NCBI GenBank assembly: GCA_022071955.1
Contig: JAJVIM010000007.1
Span: forward strand, 124,001-188,000
Direction of reading: 5' to 3'
From: Anaerolineae bacterium
GTDB taxonomy: Bacteria > Chloroflexota > Anaerolineae > 4572-78 > J111
DNA length: 64,000 nucleotides
A model generated the notes under the pieces. The model was not told the origin of the DNA, searched no databases, and saw only the letters and a program-made list of their open reading frames with translations. Each line of letters opens with the position of its first letter. Position 1 is the stretch's first letter. Below are positions 36,655 through 44,016 of the stretch, one piece after another. The translations under genes were made by a program, and so were the position numbers.

Positions 36655-37782
36655 CACTTTGAGCAGGCTTTTGCCGTAAGTCTGGCGCTGCCAATCGCCC
36701 AGTTGGGTCAGGCTGCGCAGATTTTTGGGGTTGCTGCGAGCAATGTCCATGAGGGTTTGGTTGGTGATGATCACATCCGGTTCAACGCCGCGCCGGGCGG
36801 CCACATCGTTACGCCACTGGCGCAAAATTTCGTACCGAACCAGAGTGCTGTTATCGGGCCGGTGGTTGTGGTTGTTAACCGGCAGCGGTGGCTCCGCGTC
36901 TTGGCCGGCCTGGATGGCGTGCAACACATCTTGGCCGTTGTACTGCAACAATTTGCTGCCCAGCCCTTTGGTCTCCCGGAGTTGGTCCACGGTTTTTGGC
37001 TGAAACCGGGCCAGTTCGATAAGCACTTTATTGGTCATCACTTTAAATGGGGGACGATCGAGCCGGCGGGCAATCTCTTCCCGGAGGATGAACAGCTCTT
37101 TCAGCACAGCCTGTTGCTGCGGTTTGAGGTCTCTGGCATATTTGATACGCCAAAAGTCATCGGGGTCAAATTGCCGGGGCGATGGCTCAACCTGAGTCAG
37201 CCGCTCAAACGCTTCGGCCGATTCCTGTTCACGGTTGAGCCGGCGGATCTCATCGAGCTGAATTTCTCGCAGCCGCAGCAGGTAATGGGTATCCAGGTGG
37301 GCGTAATCCAGCGCTTGCCGGCTGAGAGGTCGCAGCCCCCAGTTGTAGCGCTGAAACCGCTTGTCCAGCGTCACCGCAAAATGCTCATGGAGTAGCGGCC
37401 CCAGCCCGTAACGCGCCCAGCCTAAAATTCGGGCAGCGACCATTGTGTCAAACAAATTGGCAAAGCTAAAGCCGTAATCCCGTTTGAGGCTGAGAAAATC
37501 GTATTCGGCGGCGTGGAACACCTTTTGGATGTGCGGGTTGGCAAAAACCTCGGCCAAACCGGCTACGTCAACCGCCAGCGGGTCTACCAGATAATCGGTA
37601 CCCGGAATAGAAAACTGGATCAGGCATACCTTTTCGTAGTAGCTGTACAGGCTATCGCTTTCGGTGTCTACGGCTACCAGCGGCTGGCCAGACAGAACCG
37701 CAATCAGGCTGTCCAGGTCGGAGGGCGTATCGATCCACTTGATATTGTGGTTAGACCTCGGTATGTTGGGTGACTGGCTCAT
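36640..37782 (-). CDS. rnd: Ribonuclease D
   Basis: A 380-residue 3'-5' exoribonuclease for tRNA and small-RNA 3' processing. The DEDDy site is complete: V-A-V-D-T-E-S-D (Exo I), H-A-A-E-Y-D (Exo II) and D-Y-A-H-L-D-T (Exo III with Tyr). Two HRDC domains follow (about 220-290 and 315-378), as in classical RNase D. The ATG lies 65 bases downstream of a modest -10. Confidence 0.92.
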   Translation of the reverse strand: MSQSPNIPRSNHNIKWIDTPSDLDSLIAVLSGQPLVAVDTESDSLYSYYEKVCLIQFSIPGTDYLVDPLAVDVAGLAEVFANPHIQKVFHAAEYDFLSLKRDYGFSFANLFDTMVAARILGWARYGLGPLLHEHFAVTLDKRFQRYNWGLRPLSRQALDYAHLDTHYLLRLREIQLDEIRRLNREQESAEAFERLTQVEPSPRQFDPDDFWRIKYARDLKPQQQAVLKELFILREEIARRLDRPPFKVMTNKVLIELARFQPKTVDQLRETKGLGSKLLQYNGQDVLHAIQAGQDAEPPLPVNNHNHRPDNSTLVRYEILRQWRNDVAARRGVEPDVIITNQTLMDIARSNPKNLRSLTQLGDWQRQTYGKSLLKVLKNR

Positions 37783-37847
37783 TTATCAATAGATAACAGG
37801 ATAATAATAGGTACTGCCCGGCATCATACCTGGCGACAGGTGGCTCT

Positions 37848-37875
37848 ATAATAGCAGAATTCAAGGTTTTGCCAA
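37848..37875 (-). promoter_or_regulatory. Possible rnd promoter
   Basis: Minus strand TTGGCA (37875-37870), 16-bp spacer, TATTAT (37853-37848). Start near 37841. Confidence 0.42.
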
Positions 37876-37880
37876 GTTCA

Positions 37881-37923
37881 AATGCGTCATGTCGAAGTTG
37901 AAACCACAATTTTTTGACGCATT
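37881..37923. promoter_or_regulatory. 9-bp inverted repeat between divergent promoters
   Basis: AATGCGTCA (37881-37889) and TGACGCATT (37915-37923) with a 25-bp gap; the right arm also forms TGAC-N7-GTCA (37915-37929). The pair sits between the rnd promoter and the two promoters of the PATAN gene. A regulator-binding site is plausible; an RNA hairpin is the alternative. Confidence 0.35.
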
Positions 37924-37945
37924 ATGTCATGGGACTATCGCTCTA

Positions 37946-37974
37946 TTGGATTTTCAGGTTGCACATGTTATAGT
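37946..37974 (+). promoter_or_regulatory. Upstream promoter (P2) of the PATAN gene
   Basis: TTGGAT (37946-37951), 17-bp spacer, TATAGT (37969-37974). Confidence 0.5.
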
Positions 37975-38038
37975 GAATCTGGATGGTATGTTAAGGTTTT
38001 TAGGCGTTTAAGCCATGTTAAGCGTACCGGGATTTAGG

Positions 38039-38067
38039 TTGACTTAATAACAGTGAAAAGGTATAAT
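38039..38067 (+). promoter_or_regulatory. Main promoter (P1) of the PATAN gene
   Basis: TTGACT (38039-38044), 17-bp spacer, TATAAT (38062-38067), a near-consensus site; start near 38074 and a leader of about 48 nt. Confidence 0.78.
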
Positions 38068-38121
38068 AGGCCATCCCTCTCAATCCATAATCTTACCACT
38101 GGGGTAAAACGGTAATCAGTA

Positions 38122-38949
38122 ATGGCGTTAAAAGGAAACCTGCGGGACTTTAACACTACCCAACTGTTAAATTTGGTAAACCTGGCTAGAAAAACCGGAA
38201 AGTTGACCCTTGGTGGCCAAAGTCAAGACGCTTATCTCTTTTTCAAAGAAGGGCGGCTGATTCACGCATCAACCAATAGCGAAGAGGGGCATCTGGCTGC
38301 AATGCTGTTCAAAGCCGGAAAACTCACCGAAGGCCAGGTTCAATCGGCAACTCAAAACAGTAATTCGTCGGACCGGATTATTGGCAAGTATCTAATGGAT
38401 GCCAAAATGGTATCGCGAGACGATATCATTCAGGGTGTCAAGGATTATATGCTTGAAATAGTGTATGACCTTTTCACCTGGGCCGATGGCACCTTTACGT
38501 TTGAACAAAACTTGCTGCCGGCCAAAGACAGAATTACCGTTCCGCTCAACCTGGACAACGTTATCCTGGAAGGTAGCCGCCGTATTCAGGAAGCGGACCG
38601 CCTTCAGGATGAACTACCAGACCTGTCCACCATTGCGCTAAAAATAACCGACAAACCTTTGCGCGATGTAAAACTCACCCAAGACGACTGGCGCGTGATC
38701 TCGCATATTCATCCGCGTAATTCCGTTAAACAAATTGCCCAAAACAACAATATGGATGAGTTTCAAATCCGTAAAATTGTTTATGGAATGATGCAAGCCG
38801 GTATTGTGGAAGTTATTCGCCCGGAAGGCATGGAAATCCGCAAGCCCAAAGCGCCGGTTACCCGGGCCGGCCGGCGAATTGCCAGCCAATCTCCGGCAGA
38901 AAAACGCAGTGTGGTAACCAAGTTAATTGATCGCATTAAGCGAATTTAA
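38122..38949 (+). CDS. PATAN (DUF4388) domain protein
   Basis: A 275-residue cytoplasmic protein. Residues 1-90 are the PATAN/DUF4388 domain (L-R-D-F-N-T-T-Q-L-L-N-L-V, G-R-L-I-H-A-S-T-N), which in other bacteria is fused to receiver domains or sits beside MglA/Roadblock systems. A helical middle part includes D-L-F-T-W-A-D-G-T-F-T-F, typical of the domain's second lobe. A winged helix (about 192-240, S-V-K-Q-I-A-Q-N-N-N-M-D-E-F-Q-I) and a basic tail end it. The MglA-like GTPase gene follows after 100 nt. I infer a scaffold or effector of that GTPase. Confidence 0.85.
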   Translation: MALKGNLRDFNTTQLLNLVNLARKTGKLTLGGQSQDAYLFFKEGRLIHASTNSEEGHLAAMLFKAGKLTEGQVQSATQNSNSSDRIIGKYLMDAKMVSRDDIIQGVKDYMLEIVYDLFTWADGTFTFEQNLLPAKDRITVPLNLDNVILEGSRRIQEADRLQDELPDLSTIALKITDKPLRDVKLTQDDWRVISHIHPRNSVKQIAQNNNMDEFQIRKIVYGMMQAGIVEVIRPEGMEIRKPKAPVTRAGRRIASQSPAEKRSVVTKLIDRIKRI

Positions 38950-39049
38950 TTTTTTTTACGGTTCTGGGTCTGCTTGCCTGCTCGCGCTCGACCTGTGACC
39001 ATATCAAGTCATTCAAGCATCAAAGTAATTATCTGAGGTAATTCTGTCC

Positions 39050-39586
39050 ATGCAAACCGTAAAAATGGTCATTACAGGGCCTTTCAGTGCTGGAAAAACC
39101 GAGTTTATTCAAAGTGTCAGTGAAATTGACGTAGTTTCAACTGAACGCAAAATATCCAGCGATGCGGAACGTGTTAAAGAAGACACCACCGTGGCCATGG
39201 ATTTTGGCCGCATTACGGTAGACGATGACCTGGTGCTGTACCTGTTTGGCACACCTGGCCAGCGTCGCTTTGACTTTATGTGGGAAATCCTTTCTGAGGG
39301 GATGCTGGGGTTTGTGGTACTGGTAGATAGCGTGCGCCCCGAAACCTTCAGAGAAGCCAAGCATATTTTGGAAGTGTTTAGGGCTTACGCCAACACCCCG
39401 TATGTTGTGGCCGCCAACAAACAGGATTTGCCAGACGCATGGTCCCCGGACGATGTGAGAATCGCGTTGAAAATTGAGAAAGAAGTCAAGGTTTTGGGTT
39501 GCGTTGCCCGCGATAAAGAAACTGTAAAAAATGTGCTGCTTGAACTTCTGTACTCAATTTTAGATAAAATGCAAGCCGAAGAATAG
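39050..39586 (+). CDS. MglA/CvnD-like small GTPase
   Basis: A 178-residue Ras-like GTPase. G1 is G-P-F-S-A-G-K-T (residues 10-17), G2 a Thr in D-T-T-V-A-M-D-F-G, G3 G-T-P-G-Q (non-canonical, D replaced by T-P as in the bacterial MglA/CvnD group), and G4 N-K-Q-D-L. The closest described groups are MglA, which sets cell polarity, and the Streptomyces conservon CvnD. Those normally have a Roadblock (MglB) partner; none is in this window. GAGGTAATTCTGTCC precedes ATG 39050, nearly the same ribosome site as the V4R genes use. Confidence 0.88.
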   Translation: MQTVKMVITGPFSAGKTEFIQSVSEIDVVSTERKISSDAERVKEDTTVAMDFGRITVDDDLVLYLFGTPGQRRFDFMWEILSEGMLGFVVLVDSVRPETFREAKHILEVFRAYANTPYVVAANKQDLPDAWSPDDVRIALKIEKEVKVLGCVARDKETVKNVLLELLYSILDKMQAEE

Positions 39587-39620
39587 CTTGCTATTTTCTT
39601 TAACAAGTGAGTTTATTTTG

Positions 39621-39702
39621 GAACTTTATCCACCTGAAGGTAGACAAAGTTCTGCAATTTGGATGCCTGGCCCAAACTGTATGGTTGGTGCGAGTCAGGC
39701 AT
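39621..39702. other. Two hairpins in the GTPase-hydrolase gap
   Basis: GAACTTT (39621-39627) pairs with AAAGTTC (39646-39652) around an inner ACCT/AGGT stem, and ATGCCTG (39663-39669) pairs with CAGGCAT (39696-39702) around CCAA/TTGG. The 139-nt gap is thus nearly all structured. No T-run follows either stem. An attenuator or mRNA-processing site is possible. Confidence 0.4.
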
Positions 39703-39725
39703 TTGTGGTATGTTGAGGCTGAACG

Positions 39726-40571
39726 GTGAGTTCAATTGTTACTGACCAGGGAATAGTACACTACGAAGCCTACGGCCGGGGCCGGCCAGTAATTCTGTTA
39801 CATGGTTGGCTGGGGTCGTGGGGATACTGGTTAGAAACAATGGAAGCTCTCAAGCGGCAGTATCGTTGTTATGCGCTGGATTTTTGGGGCTTTGGCGAAT
39901 CTGGAAAACGCCGCAGCAGTTATCACGTTAACGATTTTGTTAATCTGGTAGATCAGTTTATGGACCGGCTGGGCATTGAATCGGCGCCGGTAGTGGGCCA
40001 TTCGATGGGCGGAACTGTAGCTGTGTCTCTGGCGCTGGCCAAGCCCGAACGTGTCCAACGAGTTATTGTTGTTGGTTCCCCAATTGTTGGTAGTTCACTC
40101 CATCTTTTTCTTCGCCTGGCAGGTAAACCCTGGATTGCTTCGATTGTGTGGCAAATGCCCACGGCTTTGCAGTTAGGCATCAAAGTTTTCTCCCCGTATG
40201 TGGTCAAAGACTGGCCACACTGGTACAAAATGATCACCCGTGATCTTTCCCGGACAACACTCGAGGCATTTTTTCTCAGCATTGGTTCTTTGCATAAAAC
40301 CGATCTCCGCCCCCAACTGCCGGGGATGACCACACCGTTGATGGGGATTTTTGGGGTGGGCGATAATGTAGTGCAGCCAACTCAGGCCAACATTATTGCC
40401 AGCAGCGCCCCCGTTTCCAGAATAAAAATGATGTCTGGCTCCGGCCATTTCCCAATGCTTGACGAACCCCAATCCTTTAACGAGACTCTGGCCGAGTTTC
40501 TGGATTATCAGTTTCCGGCATTAAACAGCGCGATTCCGCCTGGCCAAAATAACGAGCGTGTGTTGAACTGA
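39726..40571 (+). CDS. Alpha/beta hydrolase, catalytically complete copy
   Basis: A 281-residue alpha/beta hydrolase. The oxyanion segment is L-H-G-W-L-G-S-W, the nucleophile elbow G-H-S-M-G-G, the acid is in G-V-G-D-N-V and the His in G-S-G-H-F-P-M. It starts at GTG 39726 with GAGG upstream. The start motif I-V-H-Y-E-A-Y-G-R-G and the L-D-F-W-G-F-G-E-S segment are shared with the paralogue at 50468. Substrate unknown; the neighbours suggest a lipid ester or acyl substrate. Confidence 0.87.
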   Translation: MSSIVTDQGIVHYEAYGRGRPVILLHGWLGSWGYWLETMEALKRQYRCYALDFWGFGESGKRRSSYHVNDFVNLVDQFMDRLGIESAPVVGHSMGGTVAVSLALAKPERVQRVIVVGSPIVGSSLHLFLRLAGKPWIASIVWQMPTALQLGIKVFSPYVVKDWPHWYKMITRDLSRTTLEAFFLSIGSLHKTDLRPQLPGMTTPLMGIFGVGDNVVQPTQANIIASSAPVSRIKMMSGSGHFPMLDEPQSFNETLAEFLDYQFPALNSAIPPGQNNERVLN

Positions 40572-40575
40572 ACCA

Positions 40576-41886
40576 ATGAAAAAAATAATTATTCGCGATA
40601 ACACACTAATTCCGCCGTTTCATGAGCCAGCGCGAGACCTGCGCATTATGAACAAACCCCTCTGGCTCTTTCAGCGAGACGTGCTCAGCCCTTACTGCCA
40701 GGAAGAAGTTGAATGCAGTTCGTTTGAAAGCATTTTAACCTTCCCTGCCGAAATCATCGCCGGCGAAGTTGTCATTTATCGGGATAACCTTTATTTTGAC
40801 GACGCCCTTTTCAAAGCCTTCATCACCGAAGCCAAAAAGCTGGGCCGCCCCGCCCGGCTGGCCCTCTCGCCCAAAGACGAAGCCATCATCCGCCACGCCC
40901 TGCCGTTGCAGGAAGGTATCCGCCGCGTGGGCGATCATTACGTGGCCGACCTGTATTATTACCCGGATGGCACAGCCATTGGCCGGGAACAACCGCAGCC
41001 CGTAGTTATTGACACCATGCCCCGTGAAATTGGCTACTACTGGGTTCCCCGGTACATGGCCAATGAAAAACGAGAACTGGGCTATATGGTTCCCTTGCGC
41101 GCTGTACTTTCTATTGAAAACTGGGTGCATATTTTTATCGCCAATGTGCCGTTTGGCCTGTTTTCTTATGGAGCGCGGATTGAGGCCCAACTTGATAACT
41201 TTCCGTTTATGCTCAAAGTGCTGTGGCGCTCGCTGCTGGAGCGAAAACAGTTCCTGTCGTCATCGGCCCTGGTTTCCGTGGGCAAAAATACGCAAATCGA
41301 CCCGGCGGCCATTATTCAGGGGCCAACCATTATTGGCGATAATGTGACCATTGGGCCGGGCGTGGTAATTAACGCCAGCCTGGTTGGCAATAACGTTAAT
41401 ATTATGCAGGGCGCGCAGTTAATGCTGAGCGTTGTCGGCGATGGGAGCTATGTCCCATTTAGAACCGCCCTGTTCATGACGACTCTCATGGAAAACTCGA
41501 TGGTGGCCCAGAATACCTGCTTGCAGGCCTGCGTAATTGGCCGGGATACGTTCATTGGCGCGGGCAACACCTTTACCGATTTCAACCTGCTGGCCAAGCC
41601 GCTCAAAGTTTGGCACAAAGATGAATTGCTTGATATTGGGCTGCCGGTTATTGGCAGTTGCGTGGGCCACAACTGCCGTATTGGTTCCGGCCACATTGTT
41701 TACCCGGCCCGTATGATCGATTCTGATGTGGTGCTGTTTGCCAAACCAGAGCAAACTATCATCACCAAAAATGTATCTTACGAGGAAAGTGATCACCACG
41801 GCTACCCCAACCAGGGGCACGTAGCCCAATATCACGATACCGACCGGCAACACCACCCAACGCTAACCCAGCAGTTAGCCAAGTAG
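40576..41886 (+). CDS. Left-handed beta-helix (hexapeptide) protein, nucleotidyltransferase-like
   Basis: A 436-residue protein. The N-terminal half (about 1-235) is alpha/beta and has E-S-I-L-T-F-P-A-E, A-R-L-A-L-S-P-K-D-E and a W-V-P-R-Y segment; it recalls GlmU-type N-domains but lacks a clear G-x-G-T-R-M signature. The C-terminal half has imperfect hexapeptide turns (I-D-P-A-A-I-I-Q-G-P-T-I-I-G-D, V-T-I-G-P-G-V-V-I) of a left-handed parallel beta helix. It starts 4 bases after the hydrolase stop and ends 11 before the acyl-reductase gene. An acyl- or sugar-modifying role fits, but none is shown. Confidence 0.75.
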   Translation: MKKIIIRDNTLIPPFHEPARDLRIMNKPLWLFQRDVLSPYCQEEVECSSFESILTFPAEIIAGEVVIYRDNLYFDDALFKAFITEAKKLGRPARLALSPKDEAIIRHALPLQEGIRRVGDHYVADLYYYPDGTAIGREQPQPVVIDTMPREIGYYWVPRYMANEKRELGYMVPLRAVLSIENWVHIFIANVPFGLFSYGARIEAQLDNFPFMLKVLWRSLLERKQFLSSSALVSVGKNTQIDPAAIIQGPTIIGDNVTIGPGVVINASLVGNNVNIMQGAQLMLSVVGDGSYVPFRTALFMTTLMENSMVAQNTCLQACVIGRDTFIGAGNTFTDFNLLAKPLKVWHKDELLDIGLPVIGSCVGHNCRIGSGHIVYPARMIDSDVVLFAKPEQTIITKNVSYEESDHHGYPNQGHVAQYHDTDRQHHPTLTQQLAK

Positions 41887-41897
41887 CAGCTTGTATT

Positions 41898-43001
41898 ATG
41901 GACAATTTCGCCTTCATCATCCACCCGGTCAACCCCAAACGAGACGTTCAGCGCAAATTTCCACTGCTGGGGAAAGTGCTGCCAGAACCCGCCATCCATT
42001 TTTTGTCGCAGTATTTCCCCCCGGTCTACATTTCGCACATCACCGGCATTGTTTCACAGGCTACCGGCAAAGAAATAGAGGGCTGGTTTATTGCCTGTCC
42101 GTTAACGCCGCACCAAATGGTCACATTGCCGCCGGAAAAGGTGTACAAAAAAATCATCGCTACCGGCAAATTGGCCCAAAAGTTGGGCGCCAAAATTTTG
42201 GGGTTGGGCGGCTTCACCTCGGTGGTGGGCGACGGCGGCCAAACCATTGCCCGCCATTTGGATATTCCGGTGACCACCGGCGACAGCTACACCGTGGCCA
42301 CCGCGGTAGAGGGCACGCTCAAAGCCGCCCGGCGTATGGGCATTAATCCGCAACAGGCCACGGCCGCGGTTGTTGGCGCTACCGGCTCAATTGGCAGCGT
42401 GTGCGCCCGGTTGCTGGGGCCGCAGGTGCAGCGCATTACTCTGGTGGGGCGCAACACCAACCGGCTGGCGCAGGTGCAGGCGCTGGTACAGGCGCAGGGC
42501 CAGCCGGCGGTAGAGATCAGTACAGAGATGGCCAGCCTGCGCCAGGCTGATCTGGTGCTAACCGTAACCAACGCCCTCGACACAGTGATTGAGCCGCATC
42601 ACCTTAAAAGCGGCGCGGTGGTTTGCGATGTAGCGCGCCCCCGGGATGTATCGCGGCAGGTAGTAGAAGAGCGCAACGATGTGCTGGTGATCGAAGGTGG
42701 GATGGTACAGGTGCCGGGGCCGGTTAACTTTAACTTTAATTTTGGCTTTCCGCCGGGTATGGCTTTTGCCTGCATGGCCGAAACCATTACCCTGGCGCTG
42801 GAAGGCCATTATCAAAATTTCTCACTGGGCAAAGATATTTCGCTGGCCCAGGTTCAAACCATCAATCAGATGGCCAGCCGGCACGGTTTTAAGGTTAGCG
42901 GCTTCAGAAGTTTTGAACTGGCCGTTACCGATGAAACCATCAACCAGATTAAACAAAACGCGTATCAAAAGCGCGCCCAGGTTTCCTGGGCCAATCCGTA
43001 A
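41898..43001 (+). CDS. Acyl-ACP reductase (AAR)-like NADP-dependent dehydrogenase
   Basis: A 367-residue protein that lines up along its length with cyanobacterial fatty acyl-ACP reductase, which makes fatty aldehydes from acyl-ACP. Shared blocks: A-K-I-L-G-L-G-G-F-T-S-V-V (AAR A-L-G-G-F-S-S-I-V), T-G-D-S-Y-T, the Rossmann loop G-A-T-G-S-I-G-S at 160-167, V-G-R-N after beta-2, and A-F-A-C-M-A-E-T with Cys292 at the place of the thioester-forming Cys294 of the Synechococcus enzyme. I recalled that alignment; it was not computed. No aldehyde-deformylating oxygenase gene is near. The product may feed the hydrolases or lipids of this cluster. Confidence 0.78.
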   Translation: MDNFAFIIHPVNPKRDVQRKFPLLGKVLPEPAIHFLSQYFPPVYISHITGIVSQATGKEIEGWFIACPLTPHQMVTLPPEKVYKKIIATGKLAQKLGAKILGLGGFTSVVGDGGQTIARHLDIPVTTGDSYTVATAVEGTLKAARRMGINPQQATAAVVGATGSIGSVCARLLGPQVQRITLVGRNTNRLAQVQALVQAQGQPAVEISTEMASLRQADLVLTVTNALDTVIEPHHLKSGAVVCDVARPRDVSRQVVEERNDVLVIEGGMVQVPGPVNFNFNFGFPPGMAFACMAETITLALEGHYQNFSLGKDISLAQVQTINQMASRHGFKVSGFRSFELAVTDETINQIKQNAYQKRAQVSWANP

Positions 43002-43031
43002 CCACCCGGACAACATTGAAGGAGAGCTACT

Positions 43032-43931
43032 ATGGGTCAAGGCCGCATACTTGTGGTAGAAGATGATCTGGATATTTCCAAAATGCTGCGCATTTACTTT
43101 GACTCGCAGGGGTACGAAGTGCTGGTGGCTACCCGCGGCGGAGACGCTCTGGAGGTTTGCCGCCGCAAATTACCCAATGTCGTTGTGCTGGATATTCAGC
43201 TCCCGGATATTGACGGGTATGAAGTTTGCCGCCAGCTTCGCAGCAACACCCGCACCAGTTACGTGCCTATCATCTTTTTGACCCAAAAAGATGAACGCAG
43301 CGACAAAATTGCCGGCCTTGAATTGGGCGCGGATGACTACATCACCAAACCCTTTGATATTGAGGAGTTAAAGCTGCGGGTTGAGGGCGCCATTCGCCGC
43401 TCCAAGCGCGAGGCGCTCACCCACCCGGTCACCAACCTGCCGGCCGGCAAACTCATCGAAGAGCAACTCAAAGCCATTATTATTGATACCGACCCGTGGC
43501 GGCTGCTCTATTTTGGCATCAGAAATGTCAACGCGTTCAGAGAAGCCGTTGGGCCAATTCATGTGAATGAAGTGCTGATATTTTTGGCCGACGTAATGCG
43601 CGAAACCGTGGAAGCGCGCGGCACCATGAACGATTTTATTGGGCAGGCCTCTGATAACGATTTTATCATCATTACCAAACCAGACCCAGCGCCGCACATT
43701 TGCCGCGCGATTGTGGAACGGTTTAACCGCGAAAGCGAAGTCTTTTATCCCTTTAAAATGCGTGATGCAGGTAAAATATCTTACCAGGATATTGATGGCG
43801 CTACCCGTGAAACCGATTTTATGAAACTGGTGGTTGGCGTTGTTTCCAGTGAAGATGGCCCCTACGCCGACATTATGCAAATCACCGAGGATGCCGCTGA
43901 AAACCGGCGGCAGAATCGTGGCTGCCCGTAG
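43032..43931 (+). CDS. Response regulator with degenerate GGDEF-like domain, copy 2
   Basis: A 299-residue paralogue of the protein at 33253. The receiver domain is complete (E-D-D near residue 10-12, L-D-I-Q-L-P-D phospho-acceptor, F-L-T-Q, I-T-K-P-F-D). The second half opens H-P-V-T-N-L-P-A-G-K-L, and the position of G-G-D-E-F reads S-D-N-D-F. It should thus be unable to make cyclic-di-GMP. GGAGAG precedes ATG 43032. It lies directly before the giant histidine kinase, its likely phosphodonor. Confidence 0.85.
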   Translation: MGQGRILVVEDDLDISKMLRIYFDSQGYEVLVATRGGDALEVCRRKLPNVVVLDIQLPDIDGYEVCRQLRSNTRTSYVPIIFLTQKDERSDKIAGLELGADDYITKPFDIEELKLRVEGAIRRSKREALTHPVTNLPAGKLIEEQLKAIIIDTDPWRLLYFGIRNVNAFREAVGPIHVNEVLIFLADVMRETVEARGTMNDFIGQASDNDFIIITKPDPAPHICRAIVERFNRESEVFYPFKMRDAGKISYQDIDGATRETDFMKLVVGVVSSEDGPYADIMQITEDAAENRRQNRGCP

Positions 43932-44016
43932 GGTGTTACCGCAGTATTTAGTTTTTTGAACCTTATCAAATGAATCCAGAGTCCGCGTGTAGCAATACGG
44001 CGGCAAACGGTCAACA

